Shown: in pieces, positions 1 through 8,922 of the stretch
Numbering within the stretch: the stretch's first letter is position 1
Layout: each line of letters begins with the position of its first letter
DNA from: Actinoplanes solisilvae
GTDB taxonomy: Bacteria; Actinomycetota; Actinomycetes; Mycobacteriales; Micromonosporaceae
DNA length: 64,000 bases
Direction of reading: 5' to 3'
Assembly (NCBI RefSeq): GCF_003999975.1
Contig: NZ_RJAC01000003.1
Location: 535,285-599,284 of the forward strand
Program-made: the position numbers and the translations under genes
Notes under the pieces: generated by a model
The model's database searches: none
What the model saw: only the letters and a program-made list of their open reading frames with translations
What the model was told of the DNA's origin: nothing

Positions 1-141
1 AAGGGCACACGTCAGCCCTGGTGCCGGCTTGCTCGGACAGTCGGTGGCCCGGGGGCCCGAGCCACCGCCACGGAGCCGGCCGACGACGTGGTCGCCGTGT
101 CCGTCCAGGACAGGTCAGGCCGTTGCTGCCGCGAAGACTTC

Positions 142-1320
142 CTATCCGCGGCTGTAAGCGGCTTCCAGACCGAGCAACCCGGCGATCTGGGCCGCCCGCA
201 CGTGCCAGCTGTGCCGCTCGGCGAATTCCCGGCGCGGGCCGGCCGGCCGACGCTGGGCGAGCGCCTCCCCGACCCCCGCGGCGAACGCGGCCGGACCATC
301 AGCCAGGGTGACCAGATCGGTGTCCAGCCACACGTGGGCCGGCAGTGACGTCGCCACCACGGCACGGCCCGCGGCGAGGTATTCGAGCGTCTTCAGCGGG
401 AAACTGGCCCGGTTGAAGGCGTTGTCCGCGTACGGGGTGAGTCCGACATCGATCAGGCGCAGGAACGACGGCATTTCCTCGTACGGCCGTGAGCCCGCCC
501 AATGCACGTTGGCCCGCCCGGTCAGCGCCGTGAACCGTTCCGCCTGCCGGTACCCGTGAGCCAGCGGCCCGACGATCAGCAGTGAGCATCCGGCGTCGGC
601 CACGGCTTCCAGCAGCGACAGGTCGATGCGGTCGTTGACGTGGCCCACGAACCCGGCCACCGGCCCCGCTAGCGAGACCCCGGCCGGCCGGGGAGCGTCG
701 TCTACCGCGGCGTACACCTCGGGCGAGCATCCGTTGGGCACGAGCACCGCCTGATGGCCGTCGGCCGAGTAACGGTCCCGCAGCCCCGGCGACACGACCG
801 TGACCGAATCGGCCCCTCGCAGTGCCGCGTTCTCGAGCCCGATCAGCCTTTCCCGGGGCAGCCCGAGCATCTCGGCGCCGGCCACGAGGTCGTCGGTGAC
901 GTGCAGCAGCCGGTGGCGGGCGGGGAGGTCGGGCCAGCTCTCGTCCACGCGGCTCGACACGACCGCCGCGACCGGATCACCGGGCCCGAGCAGTTCGCGC
1001 ACCGCGGCCCGCACCGCCCGATGAATCAACGGGGCCCGCAGATGCCGCAGCACCGGCCGTGTCATCCCCGGCGTCACCCGGGTGACCAGCCGGGCCAGAC
1101 GCGGCGTCTGCACCTGAATGCGCGGTGCCGCCGCCACTCCGGCCAACTGCGGCTTCAGAAACCGGGTGAGAGCCGAAACGGGCGGGTCGACGTACAGGAC
1201 CGGGCCGTAGCGGCCGAGAGCCGTGGCCAGCTGCCTGTCGGTCCCGGCGGGCCCGTCCCACCACCCGGTGGCCAGATAGACGATGAGATCCTGACGGCGG
1301 CCCTGGAGCTCTGAGCTCAC
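142..1320 (-). CDS. Glycosyltransferase, GT4-like
   Basis: A 392-residue GT-B type glycosyltransferase expected to act in the cytoplasm on a polysaccharide intermediate. The C-terminal half carries the usual retaining-GT layout: a GPVAGFVGHV strand, then LKTLEYLAAGRAVVATSLP near residue 320, which matches the nucleotide-sugar binding E-x7-E region of GT4 enzymes. No signal peptide or membrane segment is seen. The GTG start overlaps the TGA of the upstream gene by 4 bp (GTGA), so the two are translationally coupled. It is the last gene of a three-gene minus-strand run with the GNAT/FemAB-like and beta-helix genes. The donor and acceptor cannot be told from sequence. Confidence 0.88.
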   Translation of the reverse strand: MSSELQGRRQDLIVYLATGWWDGPAGTDRQLATALGRYGPVLYVDPPVSALTRFLKPQLAGVAAAPRIQVQTPRLARLVTRVTPGMTRPVLRHLRAPLIHRAVRAAVRELLGPGDPVAAVVSSRVDESWPDLPARHRLLHVTDDLVAGAEMLGLPRERLIGLENAALRGADSVTVVSPGLRDRYSADGHQAVLVPNGCSPEVYAAVDDAPRPAGVSLAGPVAGFVGHVNDRIDLSLLEAVADAGCSLLIVGPLAHGYRQAERFTALTGRANVHWAGSRPYEEMPSFLRLIDVGLTPYADNAFNRASFPLKTLEYLAAGRAVVATSLPAHVWLDTDLVTLADGPAAFAAGVGEALAQRRPAGPRREFAERHSWHVRAAQIAGLLGLEAAYSRG

Positions 1321-2462
1321 GCGGACTCCGCCAGCTCGGCCCGCTTACGCCGCCGCAGCGCGGCGACCCGCTCCCGGCCCAGCACCCGTTTGCCGAGAGC
1401 GACCGCCCCGGCCGCCGCCGTGCTGAGCAGGTTCAGCGCCTGCGCCCGGGGCCGCGCGGCGAAGAACAGCAGGTCGGTCTCCTCCCACGACTTGTCGCTC
1501 ATCGACTGCTTGTACTGCGCGTCGCCGTAGCCGTAGTCGAACGTGTCGACGTCCGGGTCGCCGGCCAGTTCCTCGAGCACCCGGGCCAGCAGGATCCCGC
1601 CCGGCTCGTCGTCCGACCGGGCGCCGTCGAACGCGGTCTCGAAGAGCTGGAACGTGCCGTTGTAGGTCACGCCGTTGAGGTAGGCGACCGGCACCTCGCC
1701 CATCGAGAGGAGCCAGATGCCGTACGGGCCCCCGTCCGTCGCCCACCGCACGAGAGCGCGATGCAGAGCGTCGTCGGCGAACCCGACCCCGATGCCGCGC
1801 TGGTAGCTGGTCGACGCGATCTGGTCGAGGGTCCGTACGACGTCGGTCACGTCGTCGCCGGGCCCGATCCGGCGGACGCTCATCTTCGACTCGGGGTCGG
1901 CCAGACGCTTCAACCGTTTGCGCATGCGCCAGCGGGTGCCCTTCGACCGCCGGCCCAGCAGCGCGTCGAATCCGCCGCTGAGATCGGAGGTGTGGTGGAC
2001 CTGCCGGGTGGCCCCGTGCCCGCGACGATGCCACGACAGGTGCGTGGCGGCGACCCGGTGCAGCTCGCCGTCGACGAGCACCTTGGAGAGTTGAAGGATG
2101 TCGGCGACCCCGCGGCGCAGGCAGGCCGTGAGCGCGTCGAGGACCGCACGCTGGTCGTCGGCTGTCTCGGCGCCCACGATGCCGCCGTCGACGACGACCA
2201 GCCACCGGGCCTGCGCGGTGAGCAGCGTGCGGTAGCCGGCCTTGACCCGCACCGGACGACGTTCGACGCGCGCGACCACGAGGATCGGTCCGCGACCCTC
2301 CCGTTCGAGCAGCAGGACGTACGGCTTCCCGTCGTCGCCCAGTGCGTCCTGCACCAGGGTGAACAGCGGCCGTCCGGCGTGCGGGACGGTTATCGCCAGC
2401 GAGTCCCATCGTGGGCCGAGTGCGTCCAGGTCGGCGCGGGTGGTGGCGACGGTGATCTGCAT
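1317..2462 (-). CDS. FemAB/GNAT-type acyltransferase (CelD/BioF2-like)
   Basis: A 381-residue soluble protein with the GNAT_6 (CelD/FemAB-like) fold often found in extracellular polysaccharide loci. Visible features are a basic helix RWRMRKRLKRL near residue 180, and a C-terminal stretch with FDYGYGDAQYKQ followed by SWEETDLLFF, the usual closing pattern of this family (lauded as YGxGDxxYK). The ATG has a GAGAGG ribosome-binding site about 6 bp upstream. It lies 11 bp behind the beta-helix gene and overlaps the glycosyltransferase by 4 bp. It probably acylates or aminoacylates a sugar or glycan precursor; the exact substrate is unknown. Confidence 0.8.
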   Translation of the reverse strand: MQITVATTRADLDALGPRWDSLAITVPHAGRPLFTLVQDALGDDGKPYVLLLEREGRGPILVVARVERRPVRVKAGYRTLLTAQARWLVVVDGGIVGAETADDQRAVLDALTACLRRGVADILQLSKVLVDGELHRVAATHLSWHRRGHGATRQVHHTSDLSGGFDALLGRRSKGTRWRMRKRLKRLADPESKMSVRRIGPGDDVTDVVRTLDQIASTSYQRGIGVGFADDALHRALVRWATDGGPYGIWLLSMGEVPVAYLNGVTYNGTFQLFETAFDGARSDDEPGGILLARVLEELAGDPDVDTFDYGYGDAQYKQSMSDKSWEETDLLFFAARPRAQALNLLSTAAAGAVALGKRVLGRERVAALRRRKRAELAESA

Positions 2463-2473
2463 GGTGACCTCTC

Positions 2474-3595
2474 TCAGCCCCAGTCCGGCTCGTCGTCGGC
2501 GGGCTGACCCGTCTCGAAAATCTTGTTGCCGCGCCGTACCAGGTCGGCCGGGAGCTGGCTCTGGTACCAGATGCCGTACACGCCGACCTTCGGGTTCTCC
2601 GAGGTCGAGAACCAGTTGTCGATGACCTGGATGCGGGTGGCGGGGTGGCCCTGGTCCTGGACGTAGACGGTGTAGTTGCCGCCGGCGAGCAGGTTGTCAC
2701 GGATGACGACGTTGTCGATCGCGCCGATCGAGCTGCCGACGCTCACCGCACCCGTGAGGCTGCCGCCGGTCAGGGTGATGGTGTTGCGGCGGATTATGCC
2801 GTTGTTGCCGATCGAGCTGATGATGCCGTCGACGTGCCAGTCGTCGTCCGGCCCGTCGTCGGTGGAGTGGATCCACGAGTCCTCGACGATGTAGTTGTCG
2901 CCGACCTCGACGCCGTGCCCGATGTTACGCAGCTCGCAGCGTTGCAGGTGCACGCCGTCGCTGCCCATGACCGCGCGGTAGACGAGTTTGGATCCGTCGA
3001 TCTCGCAGTCCTGCAGCTTCAGGCCCTTCACCGACGTGTACTGGTGGACGACGGTGAACGAGTCGCGGCCCTTGTTGGGCAGGTCGGGCGGCGCGGTGAT
3101 GCGCGAGCGTTTGATGGTGACGTTGTTGGCCTGCACCGAGATGCTACCGACCAGGTCGATCCCGTCGATGACGGTGCCGGCCTTCTTGACGATGATTTCG
3201 CCCTTCATTTTCTTCAGCTTCACCCCCTTCGGCACGCCGGTGTTGCCGGCGCCCGGGAAGCGGGCTCGCGCCGGAGCGGGCACGACGGGCTGGGCCGAGG
3301 TCGGCTTCGCGGTCGGCGAGGCTGACGGCGACGTGAGGCTGGTGGCCGGGCCTAGGCTGGCCGACGGCGACACCGGGGCGGAGGGCGCGGTGCGGCCGGG
3401 CGTCGGAGCCGGTTCCGCCGACTGCGCGGCGGCCGCCTCGCTCGCGGCCGGTGAGGGGTTGCCGGATCTGAGCGCCAGGGCTGTTCCGCCGCTGGCGACG
3501 AGCACCACGGCCACTGCGGCGGTGATGATGAGCCGGCGCCGCAGCGACCACGGCTCCCGGTGTGTTCCGTCCGTTGGGGCTTGGTCGCTGTGCAT
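2474..3595 (-). CDS. Membrane-anchored right-handed parallel beta-helix protein
   Basis: A 373-residue protein with one N-terminal membrane segment (about residues 20-43), a Ser/Pro/Ala-rich linker (about 45-110) and a C-terminal parallel beta-helix. The helix part shows short repeated coils such as NNVTIKRSRI, LKLQDCEIDG, VHLQRCELRN, YIVEDSWIHS and GIIRRNTITL, typical of pectate-lyase-like or CASH-domain proteins. It is probably exported and anchored, with the solenoid outside the cell, and may bind or modify polysaccharide. No lyase catalytic triad could be assigned. It is the first gene of the minus-strand run that includes a glycosyltransferase, which supports a cell-surface glycan role. 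Confidence 0.82.
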   Translation of the reverse strand: MHSDQAPTDGTHREPWSLRRRLIITAAVAVVLVASGGTALALRSGNPSPAASEAAAAQSAEPAPTPGRTAPSAPVSPSASLGPATSLTSPSASPTAKPTSAQPVVPAPARARFPGAGNTGVPKGVKLKKMKGEIIVKKAGTVIDGIDLVGSISVQANNVTIKRSRITAPPDLPNKGRDSFTVVHQYTSVKGLKLQDCEIDGSKLVYRAVMGSDGVHLQRCELRNIGHGVEVGDNYIVEDSWIHSTDDGPDDDWHVDGIISSIGNNGIIRRNTITLTGGSLTGAVSVGSSIGAIDNVVIRDNLLAGGNYTVYVQDQGHPATRIQVIDNWFSTSENPKVGVYGIWYQSQLPADLVRRGNKIFETGQPADDEPDWG

Positions 3596-3683
3596 CCACG
3601 TAGGGTGCCGTACAGACTGGACACCGGCCTATGAGCGGGTCGGCCAAGGTTGTGTCGGGTAAACGACCGAGACATCCGGACCG

Positions 3684-3712
3684 TTGGGTCGGGCAGACTG
3701 CGGGTCTACGTT
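3684..3712 (+). promoter_or_regulatory. Possible housekeeping promoter for the methyltransferase gene
   Basis: TTGGGT at 3684-3689 and TACGTT at 3707-3712 are separated by 17 bp, a reasonable SigA/HrdB-type arrangement. It would leave a leader of about 55 nt before the ATG at 3775. No start-site data, so only a candidate. Confidence 0.35.
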
Positions 3713-3774
3713 GCTCGCAGAGCCGATTCGTCAGGCCGTGGTGCTCGTCCGGCCGCATAGGGAGTCAATCAACA

Positions 3775-4431
3775 ATGGGCTGGAAGTCGATTCGCGACCG
3801 TCTCGTCGGCGGCGATGAGTCCTGGGGCGGGCGCCGCCGGGCCGAGCGGTGGGCGTGGTTCACGCGCTCGTTCCCCGAGCTCGACCAGATGACGGTCATC
3901 GACCTCGGCGGTGACCCGCACACGTGGATGCAGTCGCCGGTCCACCCCAAGCACGTGCACGTCGTCAACATCGAGCCGCTCGAGACCGAACTGCCCGACT
4001 GGATCGAGACCGACTACGCCGACGCCTGCGCGCTGCCCGAGCCGATCGCGTCCCGCCGCTACGACCTGGTCTTCTCCAATTCGGTGCTGGAGCACGTCGG
4101 CGGCCACGAGCGGCGCGTGCGGTTCGCCGAGAACGCGCACAAGCTGGCGGACAACCACTGGGTCCAGACGCCGTACCGCTACTTCCCGGTCGAGCCGCAC
4201 TGGGTCGCCCCCGGCATGCAGTTCCTGCCGGTGCGGGCCCGGGCGACCCTGGCCCAGAAGTGGCCGCTGGCCCACGTGAAGTCGTCCGGCGTGCAGGACG
4301 CCCTCGACGGCGTGCTGTGGACCGAGCTGATCGACCGCACCCAGCTGCGCTACCTGTTCCCCGATTCGCGCATCCTCAACGAGCGCCTCGCCGGTCTGAC
4401 CAAGTCGATCATCGCGGTCAAGAAAGACTGA
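3775..4431 (+). CDS. Class I SAM-dependent methyltransferase
   Basis: A 218-residue methyltransferase. Motif I is VIDLGGDPHTW near residue 42, and motif II/III regions follow at HVVNIEPLE and YDLVFSNSVLEHVG, the acidic and post-II signatures of the Methyltransf_11 group. The start at 3775 is chosen because AGGGAG lies about 11 bp upstream and MGWKSIR begins the natural N-terminus; an upstream in-frame ATG at 3631 would add a basic tail with no homology-like character. It faces away from the beta-helix operon and converges with the beta-propeller gene at 4436, only 4 bp away. The target (sugar, lipid or small molecule) is unknown. Confidence 0.85.
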   Translation: MGWKSIRDRLVGGDESWGGRRRAERWAWFTRSFPELDQMTVIDLGGDPHTWMQSPVHPKHVHVVNIEPLETELPDWIETDYADACALPEPIASRRYDLVFSNSVLEHVGGHERRVRFAENAHKLADNHWVQTPYRYFPVEPHWVAPGMQFLPVRARATLAQKWPLAHVKSSGVQDALDGVLWTELIDRTQLRYLFPDSRILNERLAGLTKSIIAVKKD

Positions 4432-4435
4432 GCCC

Positions 4436-5452
4436 CTACCGTACGACGGCCGGCGACCACGCGTCCGGCACCAGGACGCGCGGTTCGCCCGAGCCGTCGG
4501 CCGGCACGGCCCACACGTCGCTGGTCGACGCGCCCGCGTCGCTGGTGCGGGCCAGGCTGTAGAGCACGGTCGTGTCGTCGAGCCATTCGGCCTGGTCGTC
4601 CACGCTGCGCGTTTCGGCCAGCACCGTCTCGACGCCCGTGCGCAGGTCATAGACGGCCAGGCGCCACTGGCCGGGCGGCAGGTCGCCGTGCTTCTTGAAG
4701 GCGACCCGGGTGCCGTCGGGCGACAGCGACGGGCATTCGACGTCCTCCCGGAGCGAGGTCATCGTCTGCTTGCTCAGGCTGCCCCGCACCAGCCACGTCT
4801 TCCCGCCGGAGGCGGCGGTGGCGAAGAACGCGTCGTCGCCGGCGAACGTCACGCCCCAGAAGTTGCGGTCGGCCGCCGTGACCCGCTTGCCGCCGACGAA
4901 GAGCTTGAAGTCCTCGAGGTCGAGCGACTTCTTGGTGGCCAGCCGCGTCACCACCGTGCGGGTCGAGAACTGCCCGATGGCCGCGTACGAGTCCCCGTAG
5001 ACGAACGTCGTGGTCGCGGCGAGCGCGGCGTCGCGTGACAGCCGCACCCGGCTCGGCAGCCCGGTCAGCGGCAACGTGCCGGTGGCGGCCAGGTCGGCCC
5101 CGAGCACCTCGGCCCGGTAGGTGTTGGACAATCCACGCCGAGCGGACAGGCACACCGTGCGCTGCATGGCCGCGTACGCCCGCTCGCAGGAAACCTCGGT
5201 CACCGCGCGCGGCCCGCCGGGCGCGCTCAGCGGAACCGCGGCGAGGCGGCCGTAACCGCCGCCCAGCGCGGTGTTGCGGAAGACCAGGTGGGGCGCGGCC
5301 ATCGTCGTCGCCAGGTCGGCCACCGGCACGGACGGCGCGGAACCGGCCGCGGCGGCCTGGTCGCGATGCACCCGCAGCACGTAGAAGCCGGCCGCGGCCA
5401 GGGCCAGCACGACGACGCTGGCCAGAGCGGCCAGCCGGATACGGGTGTTCAC
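4436..5452 (-). CDS. Membrane-anchored TolB-like beta-propeller protein
   Basis: A 338-residue protein with an N-terminal membrane segment (about residues 5-23, rich in Ala/Leu/Val), so probably anchored with its body outside. The C-terminal half has PD40/TolB-type blades, for example CPSLSPDGTRVAFKK and WRLAVYDLRTGVETVLAE, followed by AEWLDDTTVLYS. The GTG start at 5452 overlaps the TGA of the MFS gene (GTGA), so the pair is an operon. A longer reading from 5557 would run inside the MFS gene and is rejected. The propeller probably binds protein or glycan; no enzyme motif is visible. Confidence 0.8.
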   Translation of the reverse strand: MNTRIRLAALASVVVLALAAAGFYVLRVHRDQAAAAGSAPSVPVADLATTMAAPHLVFRNTALGGGYGRLAAVPLSAPGGPRAVTEVSCERAYAAMQRTVCLSARRGLSNTYRAEVLGADLAATGTLPLTGLPSRVRLSRDAALAATTTFVYGDSYAAIGQFSTRTVVTRLATKKSLDLEDFKLFVGGKRVTAADRNFWGVTFAGDDAFFATAASGGKTWLVRGSLSKQTMTSLREDVECPSLSPDGTRVAFKKHGDLPPGQWRLAVYDLRTGVETVLAETRSVDDQAEWLDDTTVLYSLARTSDAGASTSDVWAVPADGSGEPRVLVPDAWSPAVVR

Positions 5453-6672
5453 GGACGGGCCTCCGAGGGGCGCAGCATCAGCCAGGCGACGGGCAGGGCG
5501 GCGGCGAGCAGCACGCCGATGACGAGCAGGGCGTTGCCCCGGCCGATCAGCACCCACAGGCTGCCGAACGCCAGGGCGGAGACGAACCGCGAGAGGGCGA
5601 CGACGGTCTGCGCGGCCGCGATGCCGCTGCCCCGGATCTCGTCGCTGACCAGCCGGCTCACCAGTGCGGGCAGCACACCGTCGGTGGCCGCGTAATAGGT
5701 GCCGAGTAACAGCAGCACGAGGATCGTGGTCGCCACCCCGCCGAACCGGCCGCCCGCCGCCAGGTACGCCGCGAGCAGGGCGACGTGGCCGCCCACGAAG
5801 ACGCGGGCCCGGCCGATACGGTCGGCCAGCCGGCCGAGGGGGAGCGCGAACAGCAGGTAGGCGACGTTCGTGCCGACGTAGAGCAGCGGGAACAGACTCG
5901 CGGTCAGGTCGTCGCGCTGCTGCACGGCCAGGTAGAGGAATCCATCACCGACGGTGAGCACGCCGAGCAGCGCGGTCGCGGCCAGCGGGCGGCGCAGCCC
6001 CTTGCCGGCGATCTCGCGGAACACACGGCGCAGACCGACCCGCGCGGCGCTCGCCCGGGTGCGGACGTCGGGCACGAACAGCAGCAGGACGGCGAACCCG
6101 ACCACGGCGAAGGCGAACGAGACGACGAAGACCGAGTCGTAGCTGCCGGGGACGAGCGCCAGCAGCGCGAACGCGACCAGCGGGCCGAGCACGGCGCCGA
6201 TCGTGTCGAGGGTGCGGTGCACGCCGAACGCGCGGCCGAGCTGGGCCGGTTCGGACGACTCGGCGATGATGGCGTCGCGCGGCGCGGTCCGCAGGCCCTT
6301 GCCGAGCCGGTCGGCCGAGATGACACCGACGATCGCGGCGAAGCCGTGGGCCGGCAGCAGCGCGATGCGGCTGAGCGCCGAGACGCCGTAGCCGACGACC
6401 GCGATCCACTTGGGGTGGCCGCCGCGGTCGGCCGCGTAGCCGCCGCCGATCCGTACGACCGCACTGACGCCCTGGTAGAGGCCGTCGACGAAACCGTAGG
6501 CGAGGTAGCCGAGCCCGACCGCGGTGGTCAGGTAGAGGGGGAGCACGGCGGCGACCATCTCGGACGAGATGTCGGTGAACATGCTCACGATGCCGAGCAG
6601 GACCACCGTCGAGGCCACCCGGCCCGCGGGACCCGCGGAATTCGCGGGCCGGTCGCGTACCGAGACGTACAC
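5449..6672 (-). CDS. MFS transporter
   Basis: A 407-residue membrane protein with about 12 hydrophobic segments, the normal size for the Major Facilitator Superfamily. After the first helices the sequence GGGYAADRGGHPKWIAVVGY resembles the MFS motif A loop (DRxGxR/K), and LGRLADRIGRARVF repeats it in the second half. The GTG start at 6672 is supported by GAGAGGAAGG about 7 bp upstream; a longer start at 6879 lacks this and adds a basic leader. It is followed by the beta-propeller gene in a 4-bp overlap and is divergent from a GT2 gene. Substrate unknown; export of a glycan precursor or drug are both possible. Confidence 0.88.
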   Translation of the reverse strand: MYVSVRDRPANSAGPAGRVASTVVLLGIVSMFTDISSEMVAAVLPLYLTTAVGLGYLAYGFVDGLYQGVSAVVRIGGGYAADRGGHPKWIAVVGYGVSALSRIALLPAHGFAAIVGVISADRLGKGLRTAPRDAIIAESSEPAQLGRAFGVHRTLDTIGAVLGPLVAFALLALVPGSYDSVFVVSFAFAVVGFAVLLLFVPDVRTRASAARVGLRRVFREIAGKGLRRPLAATALLGVLTVGDGFLYLAVQQRDDLTASLFPLLYVGTNVAYLLFALPLGRLADRIGRARVFVGGHVALLAAYLAAGGRFGGVATTILVLLLLGTYYAATDGVLPALVSRLVSDEIRGSGIAAAQTVVALSRFVSALAFGSLWVLIGRGNALLVIGVLLAAALPVAWLMLRPSEARP

Positions 6673-6852
6673 GTATAGCCCTTCCTCTCCTGCTGTAGCC
6701 GGTATTGCCCGACCACCACCTTGACGCACGAGCACGTGTGCGCGGGAGTCGGCCGTCCGGTCGGGGCTGACCGGCCGAGAAGCCGTCCATCGTGGCCGTC
6801 CGGTGTGTCCGGCGGGGTGGTGCCCGCCCGCGCGCATCGAGATACTGCCTGC

Positions 6853-7710
6853 GTGATCAGCGTGGTTGTCCCGGCGCACAACGAGGCGCCCGTGATCGGA
6901 CGGTTACTCCGAGGTCTCCTGGACGGTGCGAAACCGGACGAGCTAGAGGTCGTGGTCGTGCCCAACGGGTGCACAGACGACACTGCCCGGGTCGCCGGCT
7001 CGTTCGGCGATCCGGTGCAGGTCGTCGAGGTGGAGAGGCCCGGCAAGTACGCCGCGTTACGAGCCGGTGACGACCGGGTCTCCGGCTCCGAAGTGGTCTA
7101 TCTGGACGCCGACGTCGAGATCGGCGCCGACGACGTACGCCGTCTCGCCGAGGCCCTGCGCGAGCCCGGTGTGCTCGCGGTCGCGCCGCAACGGGTCGTG
7201 GCCACCGAGCGGTCGTCCTGGCCGGTGCGGTGGTACTACGACGTGTGGCAAGACCTGCCGGTCGTACGGGAGGGACTGTTCGGCCGTGGCGTCATCGCGG
7301 TGTCGGCCCCGGCCCGCGAGCGGCTGCGCGCGGTGCCCGACGTGATGGGCGACGACCTCGCCGCCTCGGTCGCGTTCACCCCGGCCGAGCGGCGCGTCGT
7401 CACCGGCGCCACCGTGGTCGTGCACCCGCCCCGCACGCTGGCCGACCTGCTGCGCCGCCGGGTGCGGTCGGTCACCGCGACGACCCAGCTCCAGCAGGCT
7501 CAGCTCCAGATGGGTCGGCCCGGCGCGGTCGACGCCGCCCGCACGACGAAGGCCGACCTGCTCGGCGTCGTGCGCGCCAAACCCTGGGCCGCCCCGAAAC
7601 TCGCCGTCTTCCTGGCCGTCACGCTGGTGACCCGCCGCCGGGCCCGCCGCGCGGTGCGGGCCGGCGACTTCAGCACGTGGCTGCGCGACGAGAGCAGCCG
7701 GGCCGCATGA
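6853..7710 (+). CDS. Glycosyltransferase family 2
   Basis: A 285-residue GT-A glycosyltransferase. It opens with VISVVVPAHNEAPVIGRLLR and has the DxD-type motif YLDADVEIG near residue 82, the nucleotide-sugar metal site of GT2 enzymes. It lacks long hydrophobic segments. The GTG start at 6853 is chosen because GATACT at 6841-6846 could be a -10 element that would give a leaderless mRNA. It starts a plus-strand operon of six polysaccharide genes and overlaps the next GT2 gene by 4 bp (ATGA). Donor sugar unknown. Confidence 0.87.
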   Translation: MISVVVPAHNEAPVIGRLLRGLLDGAKPDELEVVVVPNGCTDDTARVAGSFGDPVQVVEVERPGKYAALRAGDDRVSGSEVVYLDADVEIGADDVRRLAEALREPGVLAVAPQRVVATERSSWPVRWYYDVWQDLPVVREGLFGRGVIAVSAPARERLRAVPDVMGDDLAASVAFTPAERRVVTGATVVVHPPRTLADLLRRRVRSVTATTQLQQAQLQMGRPGAVDAARTTKADLLGVVRAKPWAAPKLAVFLAVTLVTRRRARRAVRAGDFSTWLRDESSRAA

Positions 7711-8594
7711 GGGTCGCCGTGGTCGTCGTGACCTACAACAGCGCCGCCGTGCTGCCGGGCCTGCTCGAGTCGCTGCCCGAGGGGCTCGACGGGGTCGAGT
7801 GGGGCCTCTACGTGGCCGACAACGCCTCGGCCGACGACAGCGTGGCCATCGCCCGCGGTCTCGTGCCCGGCTGCCACATCGAGCAGACCGGACGAAACGC
7901 CGGATACGCCGCCGCCTTCAACGCCGCGCTGCGGGTCGCCGAGCCGTACGACGCCGTGCTCCTGCTCAACCCCGACGTGCGCCTGAAACCGGGTTCGGTG
8001 GCCACGCTGTTGGCCCGGCTGGGCGACGGCGTCGGTATCGCCGTGCCGCGCATCCTCGGCGAGGACGGCCACGTCGCCTACTCACTGCGCCGGGAACCGA
8101 CCGTGCGCCGTGCCCTCGGCGAGGCCGTACTGGGCCAGCGCGCCGGGCGGTTCCCCGCGCTCGGTGAGACGGTCCTCGACCGCGAGGCCTACTTCCGCGA
8201 CGGCGCGACCGACTGGGCCACCGGCGCCGTCATGCTCATGTCCCGCGAGTGCCTGCAAGCGTGCGGCCCGTGGGAGGAGCGGTTCTTCCTGTATTCCGAG
8301 GAGACGGAGTTCGCCCTGCGGGCCCGCGACCGGGGCTTCGTGACCGAGCTGGTCGCCGCGGCCGAGGTCGTGCACATCGGCGGCGAGTCGCGGGTCTCGC
8401 CGGCCCTGTGGAGCCTGCTGACCGTCAACCGGGTGCGGCTCTACCGCATGCGGCACTCCCGGCCGGCCTCGGCGTTCTACTGGTCGGCGGTCTTCCTGCG
8501 TGAGGCATCTCGTGCCATGCTGGGGCATCAGCGCAGCCGGCAGGCCGTGGCCGCGTTGCTGCGCCCGGCCCGCCTGCCGTTCCCGCCCGCTTAA
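7707..8594 (+). CDS. Glycosyltransferase family 2, rhamnosyltransferase-like
   Basis: A 295-residue GT2 enzyme of the WbbL/rhamnosyltransferase type. Visible motifs are VVVTYNSAAVLPGLL at the N-terminus, ADNASADDS, GRNAGYAAAFN, and LLNPDV as the metal-binding site. WATGAVMLMSREC, then FFLYSEETEFALRARDRG, are the acceptor-side signatures of this subgroup. The ATG overlaps the stop of the preceding GT2 gene. The rml genes for dTDP-rhamnose 9 kb downstream make rhamnose a sensible donor, but this is inference. A strong intrinsic terminator follows at 8613. Confidence 0.88.
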   Translation: MRVAVVVVTYNSAAVLPGLLESLPEGLDGVEWGLYVADNASADDSVAIARGLVPGCHIEQTGRNAGYAAAFNAALRVAEPYDAVLLLNPDVRLKPGSVATLLARLGDGVGIAVPRILGEDGHVAYSLRREPTVRRALGEAVLGQRAGRFPALGETVLDREAYFRDGATDWATGAVMLMSRECLQACGPWEERFFLYSEETEFALRARDRGFVTELVAAAEVVHIGGESRVSPALWSLLTVNRVRLYRMRHSRPASAFYWSAVFLREASRAMLGHQRSRQAVAALLRPARLPFPPA

Positions 8595-8612
8595 CCGTTC
8601 GTCCACTTTAGA

Positions 8613-8641
8613 GGCATGCGCCCCGGCGCATGCCTTTTTGT
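8613..8641 (+). terminator. Rho-independent terminator
   Basis: A perfect 10-bp stem (AGGCATGCGC / GCGCATGCCT) with loop CCCG is followed directly by a run of T. It sits 18 bp behind the GT2 stop codon. Confidence 0.9.
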
Positions 8642-8833
8642 GTGCCCCGAGTCATCACCGGAACGGTTGCCGATCAGCCCTGAACCGTCGAATCCGTATT
8701 GACCTTTCTGAGTGGGGCTCGCTCCGGTCGGACGGAGTAATCGGTTGGGTCGCCGCAATTCGGGGCGTACCGGCATGTCAGCTACCGGTCACACCTTCCG
8801 GTGGACTCTTCGTACTCAGTAGCCTCACCCTCG

Positions 8834-8865
8834 GCTCCGCAGAAGGCGCGACAGCTCCGCAGAAG
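8834..8865 (+). repeat. 12-bp direct repeat, possible regulator site
   Basis: GCTCCGCAGAAG occurs at 8834-8845 and again at 8854-8865, exactly 20 bp apart, about two helical turns. It lies 58 bp before the ATG of the next gene, a position fitting an activator or repressor site or a leader element. Confidence 0.5.
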
Positions 8866-8922
8866 CGTTGGCGGGCAAGAACTTCAGGCCTCTCGGCCGT
8901 CCCTGCTGCTCGGAAGGACGAC

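Larger units (their letters stand above)
8595..8922. other. 328-bp intergenic region with terminator and direct repeat
   Basis: Separates the two GT2 genes from the second half of the plus-strand cluster. It contains the terminator at 8613-8641 and a 12-bp direct repeat at 8834-8865. No convincing small gene was found. Confidence 0.6.

Noticed and set aside
1..141. A further gene at the left window edge
   Set aside because: Open frames exist here but none has a start signal or recognisable protein pattern, and too little sequence is present to decide.
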